A stretch of 64,000 nt of DNA, from positions 1,223,893 to 1,287,892 of the forward strand of contig NW_025064889.1 in assembly GCF_019112545.1 (NCBI RefSeq), given 5' to 3'. This DNA comes from Guyanagaster necrorhizus (taxonomy: Eukaryota; Basidiomycota; Agaricomycetes; Agaricales; Physalacriaceae). Position 1 is the first letter of the stretch. Every line of letters begins with the position of its first letter. The translations under genes and the position numbers were made by a program. Below, one piece after another: positions 24,142 to 36,264 of the stretch. The notes below the pieces were generated by a model. The model made no database searches. It was given only the letters and a program-made list of their open reading frames with translations, and was not told where the DNA came from.

Positions 24142-25590
24142 ATGTCCACCACATTTACCGAACACACAGAGACTGATCCCGAACAAAGGCAGCCCACCCA
24201 TCCAAACATGTTTTCCATAGAAGACATTCTGGCCTCTGCCTCAAAGGAACAACCAGGCCTGTTTGGATCAGCCTCTAGTGGAGGACAACCTTCCTGTAGG
24301 GAAACCTACAATCACTCTAGCTTCACTACCCGCCAACCTAATTACGACGATTCCCCTAACCCTTTTGATGCCACCAGCATCCCAACCAACGGGGCCCGAT
24401 GGGCCAGCCTGATGTATGGTGCCTGAACCGACCCTTCAATAGACCTCTTATCCCTGGGCAACAACTATGGGAATCCAGACAGCTCAGACTCAGAGGGCAG
24501 AGATAAAGACACCCCTACTCATACTTCCATCCGATGGGAACCAGCTGGCAATCCACCAAACCCTTTCCCAGGTGGACCAGGAGGACCAGGAGGTCCAGAT
24601 GGTCCAGGTGGTCCCAATGGCCCAGACAGCGCTGACAGCCCCACAGGAAGTAACAATCCAAACCAGCAGGACATGTTCTTAGAATTCATGAACCTGTTAT
24701 GAGGAGTCTCTGCCTCCCTCAACAACCCTAAACCAGCCACTGTCTGTATCAAGGTCAAGGAACCAGAACCATTTGATGGCTCTGACCCTCGCAAACTGAA
24801 GGCATTCATTGTCTCCCTTCAGTTGAATTTCAATGACAGACCTACTGCATTTGCAATGGACGCTAACAAAGTTAACTATGCCATTTCATTTCTGGCCGGC
24901 ACCATGCTCAACTGGTTCGAACCAGACATTCTTAACCCCAATCCGTGGAATCCACCAGCCTGGCAATTCTCCTATGCAGCCTTCTTAAATGAGCTTTGTA
25001 GCAACTTTAGCCCCTTTGATGCTATCGGAGATGCTGAAGATGCATTAGAACACCTTCGGATGCATGATAGTGATTGGATCATGAAGTATATGGTCCAATT
25101 CAACCAGTATACTTTGCAAATTGGGTACGGAGATAACTCCCTCCACCACGCCTTTTACCGTGGCCTCTGCACCCATATCAAGGATGACATGGCACACTAT
25201 GGGAAGCCAAACAACCTTTGTGATATGCACTTCCTTGCCCAAGAACTTGATGCTCGCTACTGGACCCGGAAGACCGAAATTGCCTGTGAAAACTGAGACA
25301 ATAAATTCCCCAACCCCAAATCCAAGGGGTCTAACACTTCTTCCTCGGACTCCAGCTCCACACCGAAATCTACTGCCCCTAAGTCCTATGCTGACAAGCT
25401 AGGCAAAGATGGCCGTCTTACTCAGGAAGAAAAAGACTGCCGGCACCAGAACAACCTTTGCATGTTCTGTGGAGCCAAACACAAGACTGAGGACTGCAAC
25501 AAGCGGAAGGCAGCAGCCTCCGCCAAGGGGCATGCAGCAGAGGTCAACACTGCTCCTGTGGAACCGGCTCTGATGGAGTCGGAAAACTAG
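24142..25590 (+). pseudogene. Element B gag
   Basis: The ATG at 24142 opens the gag frame. The N-terminal part is disordered, with a Gly/Pro/Asp-rich collagen-like stretch (GGPGGPGGPDGPGGPNGP, about 24570-24625). The capsid core (KEPEPFDGSDPRKLKAFI ... AISFLAGTMLNWFEPD ... LRMHDSDWIMKYMVQFNQY, about 24755-25120) is the retrotransposon gag domain. The nucleocapsid knuckle at 25459-25497 is CMFCGAKHKTEDC (C-x2-C-x3-H-x4-C, one residue shorter than the classic spacing). Stops at 24424 (TGA), 24700 (TGA), 25294 (TGA) and 25588 (TAG) interrupt it; the last may be the natural end. Confidence 0.85.
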
Positions 25591-25629
25591 GAAGCAACCC
25601 TGTTCCCTCCATGTGAGTTCAGGGTTGCG

Positions 25630-28600
25630 TCGACTGTATTCGCACACTGGAGGTCATCACTCTCAACGCAACATCCCTTTTCAATCACTCCTTCCACATT
25701 CCTCTCTCAGCAGAATTGCCAACTACTATGGAACCCAATGGTTCCCCAACTTGTATCATCCTATGTTTTCTTGCCCTTATTGATTCTGGCTCTAGCCACT
25801 GCTTTGTTGACACTAAGTATGTAGCTGCCAATGAAATCCCCATTAAAACCATCCCTAGTGTGCAACTTCAATTATTTGATGGCTCCATCGGGAGCTGTAT
25901 ATCTCAAATCACAACCATCCCCATCTGTTTCCCATCCAGAGACACCTTCCCCATCAACTTCTATATCACTCCTCTGGATTCATCTTGCAATCTTGTCCTA
26001 GGATACAACTGGCTCTCCTGCTACAATCCACTGATTGACTGGGTTGAGAACAGTATCATTTTCTGCTCAAGCTACCAGAATCCCACTCCAACTAATTCTG
26101 TGGCCTCCACTGCATCCCAGAGACTTCCATGCCCACAGGACAACAGTCCACCCCTCTCTGAGCCTTCCAGCTCAAATCCAGGACTTTCGTGCCCACCAGA
26201 CTCCACCAGTCCAACTCCCGGGGCTTCACCCCATTCCAAATCAACTCCAGGTAACTGGCAGACTCCGTTCCTATACGAACCCATCTACTCTTATCCTCTC
26301 TCAGAGTCTTTTACTATGAAAGCACATCCAAAGATCTCCATCATATCTGCTGCTGCATTTGTTTGAGCCAGCACAGAAGAAAGCGCTCAGCAGTTCACAC
26401 TGCAGCCTTCCTTGCCTAATATTGGAGCCAAAGCTGCATCCGCGGAACCAGCAGATCTTTCACCAGTGCCAGTAGAGTACCACGATTTTGCAGACGTCTT
26501 CAGCGATACCCTCTCCGAAAAACTACCCAAACACAGGCTATACGATCTTAAAATCAACCTTGAGGAAGAAACCTCTCCACCACTTGGACCCATTTATTCT
26601 CTCTCAGAATCTGAACTCAAGGCCCTACAAGAGTTCATTGATGATAATCTGTGCAATGGGTTCATTACTCCATCCCGCTCTCCACATGGGGCTCCAGTTC
26701 TATTTGTCAAGAAAAAGACCGGTGAACTCCGACTTTGTGTCAACTACCGTGGCCTAAACAAAATCTCCAAGAAGGATTGCTACCCTCTTCCCCTCATTTC
26801 TGATCTCCTCGACTCCGCCCGCTCCATGCACATCTACATCAAGCTCGACCTTCAGCATGCCTACCATCTTGTTCGCATAGCTAAGGGGAATGAATGGAAA
26901 ACAGCCTTCCAGACCCATTACAGTTCCTTCGAATGGCACGTCATGCCTTTTGGCCTCACAAATGCTCCAGCGGCATTCCAACGATTTGTGAATGATATAT
27001 TCTCTGACATGCTCGACATATCAGTGGTAGTCTATCTCGACGACATCCTCATATATTCTGACAACCCGGAAGACCACCAGAAACATGTTCATGAGGTCCT
27101 ATGCAGGCTTAGAGCTAATGGACTCTATTGCAAAGGTTCCAAATGTGAATTCAACCAGGATTCCATGGAATATCTAGGCTACATCCTATCCCCTGAAGGA
27201 CTTTGCATGTCTGAAGAAAAAGTCAAGGCCATTGTCGACTGGCTGGTGCCATGAAAAGTCAAGGACATCCAATCTTTTCTTGGCTTTGCCAACTTCTACC
27301 GTCGCTTCATACACGAATATAGCGATATCGTCCTCCCCCTTACACAACTCACCCATAAGGGAACTCCATGGAAATTTGATGACAAATGCTTGGCCACCTT
27401 CAATGAGTTGAAATAGGCCTTTACACATGCCCCTATCCTTACCCACTGAGTCTCTGATTGAAAGATAGTGGTGGAAACCAATGCCTCCAACTATGCAATT
27501 GCAGCTATCCTCTCTATCTATCTTGAAGATGGCAAAATTCACCCCATTGCTTTCCACTCCTGGAGCCTCCACAATGCTGAACTCAACTATGACACTCATG
27601 ACAAAGAGCTTCTAGCCATTTTTGAAGCCTTTAAACATTGGCGGCACTATCTTGAAGGCTCCGCAGACTCTATCGATGTCATAACAGACCACAAGAACCT
27701 TGAATACTTTGCCACCACTAAGATTCTAACCTGCCAACAGGTCCACTGGTCCGAATACCTATCCCAGTTCAACCTAGTAATCCGGTTTCGCCCTGGAAAA
27801 CTTGGTGGAAAACCAGATGCACTCACTAGACAATGGGATGTCTACCCTAAAGAGGGGAATAGCCAATATGCCCAAATCAACTCTCACAATTTCCAACCTG
27901 TATTCACCCAAAAACAACTCTCCACATCACTCTGAGCAACCTATCTCGAAGGCCCCACTCTATGGGCTAGTGCCATCATAGATATCGACAAACTCCACAC
28001 TGATATCAGACAAGCACAATCCTCTGATGCCATATCCTCTGATGGCCTCTGCCAGGCCAAGGCCGCTTCTGAATCCTCTCTCTCTCAATGGTCCATTGAT
28101 GAATCCAACATCTTTTGCTTCAAAGGCCACATCTACATCCTGGACTATAACAATCTCCATCTCCGTATACTACAGAACAATCATGACCACATCTTGGCAG
28201 GTCACTTTGGTCAAAACCGGACATTAGAACTAGTCCAGCAGAACTACATCTGGCCAAAGATGCATGAATATGTCTGACACTATGTTAAGTCCTGCACAGT
28301 TTGTGGGTGCAACAAGGCACCCAGACACCACCCCTATGGGTTACTGAAACCTCTGCCAGTTCCCGAATGGCCATGGGATTCCATTTCCATGGACTTCATT
28401 GAACAACTACTGGACTCCAACGGATTCACCACCATCTTAGTAGTCATAGACTGAGCTAGCAAGCAAGCCATCTTCATTCCCACTCATGACACCATCAACT
28501 CTGTGGAGCTCGCCCAACTTTTCCTTATTCACATATTCTCTAAACATGGGGTATCCAGTCACATCACATCCGACCGTGGCTCCGAATTTGTCTCCCAATT

Positions 28601-29482
28601 TACTTGTGCCTTAGCTATGGCCCTTGACATGGAACTCCACCTTACCTCTGGTTATCATCTGGAGGCCGATGGCCAAACTGAACGAGCAAACCAAACTCTG
28701 GAACAATACATCCACATCTACTGCTCCTACCAGCAGGACAACTGGGACACCCTCTTACCCATTGCTGAATTCACCTACAATAATGCCCCTAACGCATCCA
28801 CCGGAATTTCCCCATTCTTCACTAACAAGGGTTACCACCCCAACATCACCATTCACCCTGAAAGGGATATTGCCTCTGCCTGGGCCTGAGATTTCATGGT
28901 CAACCTTGATGAACTCCATCAATTACTGAAGGATGAAATTTCTGAAGCCCAGTCTTGCTACAAGACCCAAGCAGACAAGCACCGGATTCCGGCACCTCCG
29001 TTCATAGTGGGGGACAAGGTCTACCTCAGCTCCATACATATCAAAACCACCCGCCTGACCAGAAAATTCTCGGAGAAATACCTTGGTTCTTTCAAAATCA
29101 TAGCTCAACCTGGTACCCACTCCTTTACCCTAAGGCTTCTGCCGGACCTCCGGTCCATTCACCCCATCTTCCATGTATCACAATTGGAACCTATAGAAGA
29201 AAACACCATTCCTAACCGGATCCAACCACCACCGCCTCCAGTCGAAGTTGATGGAGAAGAACATTTTGAAATAGCCCAAATCCTCGACTCTAAACTGGAC
29301 CACCAGTTCCACTGCCCACTGCTGTACAAAATCCAGTGGCTAGGATACGAAGGTACCAACGAAGAATTTGCTTGGTTACTGGCCTCCGAGTTCTCTGCTG
29401 ATGAATTTATTGAAGAATTTCACCACCGATACTCAGACAAACTAGAACCCTTGTCCAAAGTTATTCAAATATCCCATTCCTA
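25630..29482 (+). pseudogene. Element B pol: protease, RT, RNase H, integrase, chromodomain
   Basis: Pol lies in the -1 frame relative to gag. Protease: IDSGSSHCFVD (GAT of the catalytic Asp at 25792) with a VLGYNWL flap region. Reverse transcriptase: LRLCVNYRGLNK, HVMPFGLTNAPAAFQ, catalytic YLDD at 27033-27044. RNase H: VETNASNYAIAAIL, HDKELLAI, ITDHKNL (27468-27720). Integrase: HHCC finger about 28190-28320, DDE (SMDFIEQL, TSDRGSEF, NQTLEQYI). GPF-type module, then chromodomain (EHFEIAQILDSKL ... IQWLGYEGTNEEFAW, about 29255-29440). Several TGA/TAG stops (e.g. 26365, 27252, 27415) disable it, mostly at former CGA codons. Otherwise collinear, with no large deletion. Confidence 0.9.
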
Positions 29483-29824
29483 ATACAGTGCTACTCTAGA
29501 CACCACCATCACTCCACCTTACCATTTCAATTCTAACCACTAATTACCACTGATCGATCACCCTTCCTACACTTTCAAAGTCAAAAAAAAAATTTTTTTG
29601 CATTTACATTTTTGTCCACCACCAACATCCGACGCCCTTTTCTATATACATTTTGTACAAAATATTCACAAAGAAGCAGAATCCGACGGGCTCACACCAG
29701 AACCCAAACTCTCCCCCCGCTCCTTCAACTCCTCTATATTCTCGTCCAGCCCCTTCAATATCGCCTCCTGAAGATCCTCCACCTCCTGATCTCTCTCATC
29801 CTTGAAAATCAGTTGGGCCTTCTT
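29483..29824. other. Element B spacer between convergent pol and antisense gene
   Basis: This 340-bp spacer holds no ORF of note. It contains an A10T7 run at 29583-29599, self-complementary at its centre, about midway between the two convergent reading frames. It would lie in the 3' untranslated part of both transcripts and may serve polyadenylation or termination in both directions (inference). Confidence 0.5.
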
Positions 29825-30986
29825 TCAGGCCTCCACCTCAGACTCTGAAAACAGCTCTGAAGGAGACGACACATCATCAGAACTGTAGTCGTCTTGAAGA
29901 CCTGCCACAGTATCATGAACATCCGCTACCTTGTCCACCAACTCATCCACGTGATGCATCAACTTGCATATCAATTGTGAAAGTTGGTGGAGACCGGCAG
30001 AGATCTCCACACTGCTGATCACCTCGCTCGCGGTGACCCCCTTGTTGAATGAACAGGCGGTTTTCTTGATCTTGCAGCGAGAGCAAGTCCGCCCTCGACC
30101 AGTGCCTTCGGTTACCAGGCGTGCATAACACCAGGCACCATCTTGACGACAGCGCATACAACTCTCTGAAAACAAAAGCTAAGTTAAGCCATGAAAGAAA
30201 ACCAAGACACTTACTTTCACCATCCAACAATTCCTTGCCTCCTGCTGGTCCCGCCACTTCCAACCTTGCCCGCTTTTTGGGGCTAACAACCACCTCTGTC
30301 CCACTGCCATCCACTATGCTCCTCGACCTGAACTTGCGTTTACAGCCTTTCTCTGCCGGACCCACTGCCCTTCTCTTCCCCTCCCACACCCTCTTCCTCC
30401 TCTCCAGAGTCCTCTCAGATTCCTCGGACTCATCATCTCCCTCAGTCCCCTTGTCCTGTTCATCATCAGATTCCGGAGGCATAGGGCAAGTCACCTTCTT
30501 GAAGCAAAGACCGGAGCCAGAACCAAACCGTTCTGCCAACACTCGACACAGCCGAAAATCAACGGCCTCTGCAGGGGTCATTTGCAACCCATCCTCCACA
30601 ACTATCCCCTCCAGCTCTACCTCCTCAGCCTCAGCCCTCGCTGCTGCCTCTGCAGCCTCTCTCTCCTCAGCTTCCCTCTGAGCCACCTCTTTCAATGCCT
30701 CCTCTGCCTCCTTAGCCTGCCTCTCTGTGGTCTGCTGAACCTCCTCCCTCTTCCTCTCCAACTCCTCCTTCTGCTCCTTTTTCCACACCTCCCAGGCCAC
30801 ATGGTCTGCCCAGACCCTTTCCTCCTGCTCCTGCTCCCCTTGCCATTCCAAATAGCTCTCCATGGCCTCCACATATTCTTCCTCCGTGGTTCACCATTCC
30901 AGATGAAACAATTCCTTGGCCTCTTCAGGGCCATCGGAGGTGGATCCCCTCACCAAAGGCTCGGGAGTGCATGAGCAACGATACAT
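29825..30986 (-). CDS. Antisense accessory gene in element B: coiled-coil / zinc-cluster-like protein, spliced, one premature stop
   Basis: Read on the minus strand, opposite to gag-pol. The ATG at 30986 (MYRCSCTPEPLV) reaches a TGA at 30893-30891; the same frame is then open to the splice donor (an ATG at 30863 could restart it). The intron is 30166-30214 (49 bp, GTAAGT...TTTTCAG). Exon 2 runs to the stop at 29825-29827, giving about 332 aa from 30863. The first half is a highly charged Glu/Arg/Ala-rich region, probably coiled coil, then an acidic Ser-rich stretch and a basic KKRARLE patch. Exon 2 begins with a cysteine motif, CMRCRQDGAWC ... CSRCKIKKTAC, like the zinc-cluster/'CxxC' proteins common in Agaricomycetes. 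The C-terminus is a heptad-like helix (LSQLICKLMHHVDELVDKV). The function is unknown; DNA or RNA binding is a guess. The frame survives across a splice junction with only one stop, better than gag-pol around it. The 3' LTR lies upstream as a possible promoter. Confidence 0.75.
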
Positions 30987-31125
30987 GGTGAGCGATGATA
31001 TAGGCGAAGATAGTGGTTTCAGATCAAGCTGAAAAAACTCTCATGGCCACCAACAATCTTCCATGTGGCCCCACTGGCCATCGGGATCTGTGCTCTTGAG
31101 GGTAAGAATGCTAAGAGGGGGATAC

Positions 31126-31617
31126 TGTTACGTGCATGCCGCCAGCCTCTGTGTCACCTCAACCAACCGCGAATCCAATCACACTACCCACCAGACTCCG
31201 ACCGCTTCCCATTACCTACTAATTTCATTTCATCAGTATCATTTCATATCTGTATTTCACATTGTAATATCTAGACCCTGAACTCGGTAACGAATACTGA
31301 CACCAGAACCCAATGGAACCCGACTTGAAATTAGCTACCATTAGTATATAAAGCCATGTACATCATCGTAGCTACTCAGTTCAAATATCAACTTGGATAA
31401 GCCATCTACACTTCGTACTCACCCTTTCCTATCTCACCCATCGGATTCTGCTCTGAAGGATACTCCTGCTCACTTCTCTGATGGAACTCCGGTCTGTCCA
31501 TCCAGATCCTTGGGCTCCGACTCAAGGGTGATGTTGCCAATAGCTTCGTCAACACCCACACACTCCACCAGACTCCGCACATGCACTCAAGCCTACTCAA
31601 TTGGCACATTTCTAACA
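31126..31617 (+). repeat. Element B 3' LTR
   Basis: 492 bp, preceded by the purine run AAGAGGGGGATAC. TGTTACGTGCATGCC...TTTCTAACA, followed by the target duplication CACAG (31618-31622). Confidence 0.95.
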
Positions 31618-31765
31618 CACAGCAGGACAATGGGCTTTTGTGGAGAGACTGGCAACAGCAGGGGAAACAGCACAACAGCAAGACAACAGCTTTTGTGAAC
31701 ATTTATTTATAGTACGATAACAAAACAGTATTTAAGTAGCATAGCTCTCGCTGTAATACTCCAGC
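31618..31765 (+). repeat. Element C 3' LTR, second fragment
   Basis: Continues C's LTR after B (CACAGCAGGACAATGGGC...). It ends at CCAGC (31761-31765), the target duplicated by element D. Carries the TATA-like TATTTAAGT. Confidence 0.94.
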
Positions 31766-32180
31766 TGTTAAGCCCAAGCGTCACGTGAGCGAATACACAT
31801 GATAAACAGATGTTCCTTCGCACTTCGAGGAATCACCTGAGTTCACTAGATGTGTATCCGGGCGGTGTGACCCAAGGTCAAGTATAGACTCGAGGTAGAA
31901 TGGTATGTATAAACTTTAGCTCGAAGCTAGGTTTTACTAGCGAGAGCTATCGGTCTTAAATACTGTGCAGATAGTGCTAATAATATGACTACTAATTGTG
32001 TCAGTCTGTGTCCATGGTGCCCGTTGTCCTTGAGCATCGTTGTTGTACATAAAAGGGTTATTGTGCGTTGATGAGCATCGTCGTATTCGGGCGGCTCAGT
32101 TGTGCTTACTAAGCCCTTCCCATGGTCTTGTGCCAAGCGTAAATAGGAAAAAAGGAAAAGAAAAGGGAAAAATCGTAACA
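31766..32180 (-). repeat. Element D 3' LTR
   Basis: 415 bp; plus-strand reading TGTTAAGCCCAAGCG...AATCGTAACA. Same length as the 5' LTR at 39402-39816. Confidence 0.95.
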
Positions 32181-32193
32181 TTACCCCCTCGTT
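32181..32193 (-). other. Element D polypurine tract
   Basis: On the minus strand AACGAGGGGGTAA directly precedes the 3' LTR. Confidence 0.7.
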
Positions 32194-32214
32194 TAAGACC
32201 ATCGTCCCGATGGT

Positions 32215-35200
32215 TTAATTAAGGGAAAGTTCGTAGTCATGTATAGCCGTGTCCGCGTTCATGTATTTTTCGTTAACCCACTGGTTAGATTCTGGGCCGT
32301 AACCCTTCCAACTGACCAGGTAGTCGACTGTAGTTGTCGTACCGCCCCCCTTTGCTTTGGTGCGCCGGAGTTTGTGATTTAGTATTTGGTCGATTTCGAA
32401 GTGTTCTTCGTCGTCGATTAGGTCCGGCGGTGGGGCAGGTGGTCGTTCCTGGTTGGGAAATGCTGGTGCAATGTACGGGTTTAATAGGGATTCGTTGAGG
32501 ACGTCGTGAATTTTCCAGGTGGCCGGTAAGCGTAACTTATATGCACTTGGTCCTACGGCTTTGATGACTGTGAACAGTCCCGTTCATTTGTCATCAAGTT
32601 TCTTTTTGGGACGTGGCAGATGGAGATTCGTTGTATCCAGCCATACCTTGTCGTTTGGGTGGTATACACGACTGGGCCATCGGTGTTTGTCGTAGTTTCT
32701 TTTCATTGTTGCGGCGGCCTTTTCCAGTGCTGCTTTTGTTTCGTTGTGGATCTTTTCCATCGTGACGGCAAAATCAGAAGAAGCGGGTGTTGTGGTACGG
32801 AGGCGATTTGTTTGGGTGATGTGTGGGTGATATCTGTGGTTAACGAAGAATGGTGTTTTCCCCGTCACGGAATGTATTCGGTTGTTATGTTGAAAGGCTG
32901 CAAGAGCGAGCCATTCAGTCCAATCATCCTGTTGATAATTGATGAAAAGTCGTAGATATTTTTCGATCTCTTGGTTTGCGCGTTCTGTCTGCCCATCTGT
33001 TTGCGGGTGATAGGCGGTGGATGCGTTTTGTTTAATGTTTAGAATGCGGTATAGGTCGGTTATGAACTTTGAGACAAATTGGGGGCCCCTATCTGAAATG
33101 ATAACTTGGGGCATCCCGTGCTTGGCGTATACTTCGTCTCAGAGGATTTTGGCCCATCCCTCGGAGGTTAATTCCGTGGAGCATGCGATTGGGATGATTG
33201 CCTTGGAGAATCGGTCTACTATGACGAGAATTGCGTCATACCCATTACACTCGGGTAGTCCAGTGACCATGTCGACCGAGATGTGTGTCCATGGTGCGGA
33301 TGGTACTTCGTTGGGATGTAGCAGGGCTGCTTGGGCCTGTGTGAGAGATTTTCCCTGTTGACAGGCTTTGCAGGCCTTTATGTACATCGCTATGTCGTTT
33401 CCCAATTTTGGCCACCAGTATTCCCGGAGGACGAGCTCCTTGGTTTTGGCGACGCCTGGGTGCCCTGCCGTTATGTGATCATGACAGGTGGCGATGATTT
33501 CGCCGCGTAGCTGATGGTCCTGGGGCACGTAGATCCGTCTGTCATAGTGGATCAGGTTGTTCCTTTTTGTCATCCCTTGCTCATGATTTAGCGAGGGGGC
33601 TACCCTTTGGTCCCACTTGCGGCTATCTCGTGTCGTGCTTTTAATCCGCTCATGGATTTCCTCCTCCGTCGGCATAATCATGGCTCGGAAGTGCTCTGGC
33701 TTTAACAGTGTTACTCCCTCGTTATCCATTCCCCCTTGATCGTGGTCTGCCCGTCGGCTCAATAAGTCGGCTTTTTTGTTGGCTGTTCCTGCCTTATGAT
33801 GCAGGGTGTATTGATATTGGCTGAGCTCCGTCACCCATCGTGCTTGTCGTCGGTTGAGTTTTTGTGGCTGTCGGAAATAGCACAGGTTCTGGTGGTCTGT
33901 CCAGACTTCGAATACTTCCTCGGCGCCGATGAGGTAATGCCGCCACTCCTCGAGGGCGAGCATTATGGCGAGCAATTCCTTGTCGTAGATTTCGTAGTTC
34001 CGTTCTGTCGCGGTTAAGGCTTTTGAAAGGAAGGCTATGGGTCGCCACTTCCCGCCTTGTTCTTGGGAGAGGACGGCTCCTATTGCTCCCTCGCTTGAGT
34101 CAGCTTCCACTCTGAATCTTCCTTCTTGGGTAGGGACGGCTAGTACCACGTCTTCCGCCAGTCATCGTTTAAGGTCATGGAAAGCGGTTTGTTGAGAGAG
34201 TCCCCATTGCCAGGGAGCGTTACCCGTCAGCTGTGTCATTGGGTGGACAATTTTGCTGTAGTCGCGAATGAATCGTCGGTAAAAGTTTGTGAAGCCAAGG
34301 AATGACTGCAACTCCTTTTTCTTGGTGGGCTCCGGCCACTCGGCGACTCCTGCCACCTTCACCGGGTCCATTCGTATGCTCCCTTCGCTGATGATTACGC
34401 TGAGGTACTCCGTTTCTAGTACCTCGAACTCGCACTTTTCTGCCTTGAGGAATAATTTGTGCTTCCTCATCAGGGCTAGTACCTTTCGTACTAATTCTCG
34501 GTGTTCCGTCTTGGTTTTTGACATGATCAGAATGTCATCGAGGTAAATGGTTACCTTTCCGGTGGAGATGAGATCTTTGAAGATGTCATTCATCATCCAT
34601 TGGAAGGTAGCAGGGGAGTTCGTAAGTCCGAAGAACATTACGGTTGGTTCGAATAGTCCCCGATTAGTATGGAAGGCGGCCTTCCACTCGTCCCCCTCTT
34701 TGATACGGACGTTATTGTATCCCCATCGTACGTCAAGTTTGGTATAGTATTTGGCACCCTGAAGTTTGTCCATTAGCTCTGAGATTAGAGGTAACGGGTA
34801 CCAATTTTTAATGGTCATCTCGTTGAGCTTTCGATAATCTTGGACGGGTCGAAGTTTCCCATCCTTCTTCTTGACGAAGAAGAAAGGGGAAGCCATGAGG
34901 GATTTTGAGGGGCGGATTCTGCCGGTGGACAGGTTCTCCTCTAGGAACTTGTCAAGTTCCTGTTGTTCATGGTGGCCGAGTGGATAAGTTTTACAGTCCA
35001 GGTTGGCATTGGCGTTAGGGATTAGTTCGATGGCGTGATCCCAGGGTTTCGGGGGGGGTAATTCGTCGAAACTCTCCTTCTCGAAGAGGTCTCTGTAATC
35101 CTGTGCCCACTCGGGCACCATTTCTTCAAACGTCTTTTCGTCCTTTTCCTGATTTGCTTTGGCAGCCATGTCATTGGCATGGTGGATGGCTCGTATGTGG

Positions 35201-36264
35201 ATCTCTTTCTGGAGATCCACTGCAAGTATTGTCTCCCCATCCTCCATTTCTTCATCCCACCGATCTTCCGGGTCCTCGTCTGGTAACTCAAACGGGATTT
35301 TCCTGCATCTGCATCTAGCAAAGGTGATTCGGCCAGTTTTCCAATTGATCAGCGGATTGTGGCGGATCAGCCAGTCGTGACCGAGAAAGAGTTCTTTGGT
35401 GCCGAGATCGGTCACTGCCAAGTCGATTCGTTCGGAATGATCTCCTATGGTCAACCTGAGTTCAACGAACTCCGTGATAGACCCGGCTTGGTTCTTTGTC
35501 CCGTCAGCATTGTAGACTGGTATTGGTGCGGCTGTTGCCCTCGTGGGCAGGTGGTGCTTGTCGACGAAAGCTCGGTTAATTGAGCTTCCTGTACAGCCAC
35601 TGTCGATTAGGGCGGTTACTTGATGCAGGGCCCGGGAGGTTAATACCTCGATCTGTCCTTTCGTGGTCAGGTCCCGCCCCGGGGTTTTGGCTCGCAAGAT
35701 GTATTTTTTGGGTCCCCGGAGTTCGTCCAGCCATTCGAGGGCTCGATATCGCTCGGCTTTCCTGATCCCTTCGATCAGGTCATCTACCACCTCCTCGGCC
35801 CTGGTTCAATGGATCCAATTTTGGAGCACGGCTATTGCCGCGGCTTCGTCTTTGGCATCTTTGATGGCCCTCCATGTCCATTCGGTATCGAATGGTTTGA
35901 GCCACGTGGTGGGACTCTCTGTCTCTGTTTGGCCTGTGGGCGTTTGAGCTTTCTTTTGCAATTTGATGGTGTGTGTTTCAGACGTTCTGGGTATATTTGA
36001 ATGCGTAGTAGACATGGATGTAGCTACAGGAGTACTATCAGTCCGACTAGCGGCTGTTGTTGACACACCATTAAGTCCTTTGGCCAGTCCAGTGGAATCG
36101 CTCACTGACTGGCCCTGTCTTTTACTTCCTCGATCTTCGTTTCCTTGCCGAGTTCTTCGTCTTCCTTCTGCAATTCGGCAATCTGCGCTCGTATGTCTTC
36201 GCAGGTTCGTTTCTTCTTTGGGCAGTCCTTGGCCATATGGCCTTTTAGCCCGCAGTTGAAGCAC
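32215..36264 (-). pseudogene. Element D pol: protease, RT, RNase H, integrase, chromodomain
   Basis: One reading frame from about 36264 (overlapping the gag end by about 160 nt, -1 relative to gag) to the TAA at 32215-32217, with four TGA stops in pol (35806, 34162, 33139, 32584). Protease DSGCTGSS at 35581-35604. Reverse transcriptase [30 protein letters not shown] at 34534-34545. RNase H VEADSSEGAIG, YDKELLAI, WTDHQNL (34.09-33.88 kb). Integrase HHCC (HDHITAGH ... CKACQQGK), D in VDMVTGLP, D in ISDRGPQF, E in NQEIEKYL. GPF module near 32.58 kb. C-terminal chromodomain EHFEIDQILNHKL ... SWKGYGPESNQWVNEKY (about 32.24-32.42 kb), which in this class binds modified histone H3 and steers integration. 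Four base changes separate it from an open frame. Confidence 0.93.

Larger units (their letters stand above)
23611..31617 (+). mobile_element. Gypsy element B (chromodomain), with antisense accessory gene
   Basis: Complete 8.0-kb element with 492-bp LTRs at both ends and the exact target duplication CACAG (23606-23610 / 31618-31622) inside C's 3' LTR. It carries gag, pol in the -1 frame, and between pol and the 3' LTR a divergently read, spliced antisense gene. CpG is fairly well kept. About a dozen premature stops lie in gag-pol, mostly TGA. It is a different lineage from C/D/E/G: different LTR, priming site and knuckle spacing. An older solo LTR of this family lies under element A. Confidence 0.93.

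Noticed and set aside
30121..30974. Plus-strand ORFs (186 and 130 aa) rich in Ser/Pro/Leu in element B
   Set aside because: They are mirror frames of the antisense gene; the minus-strand frame has the splice site, start and motif.
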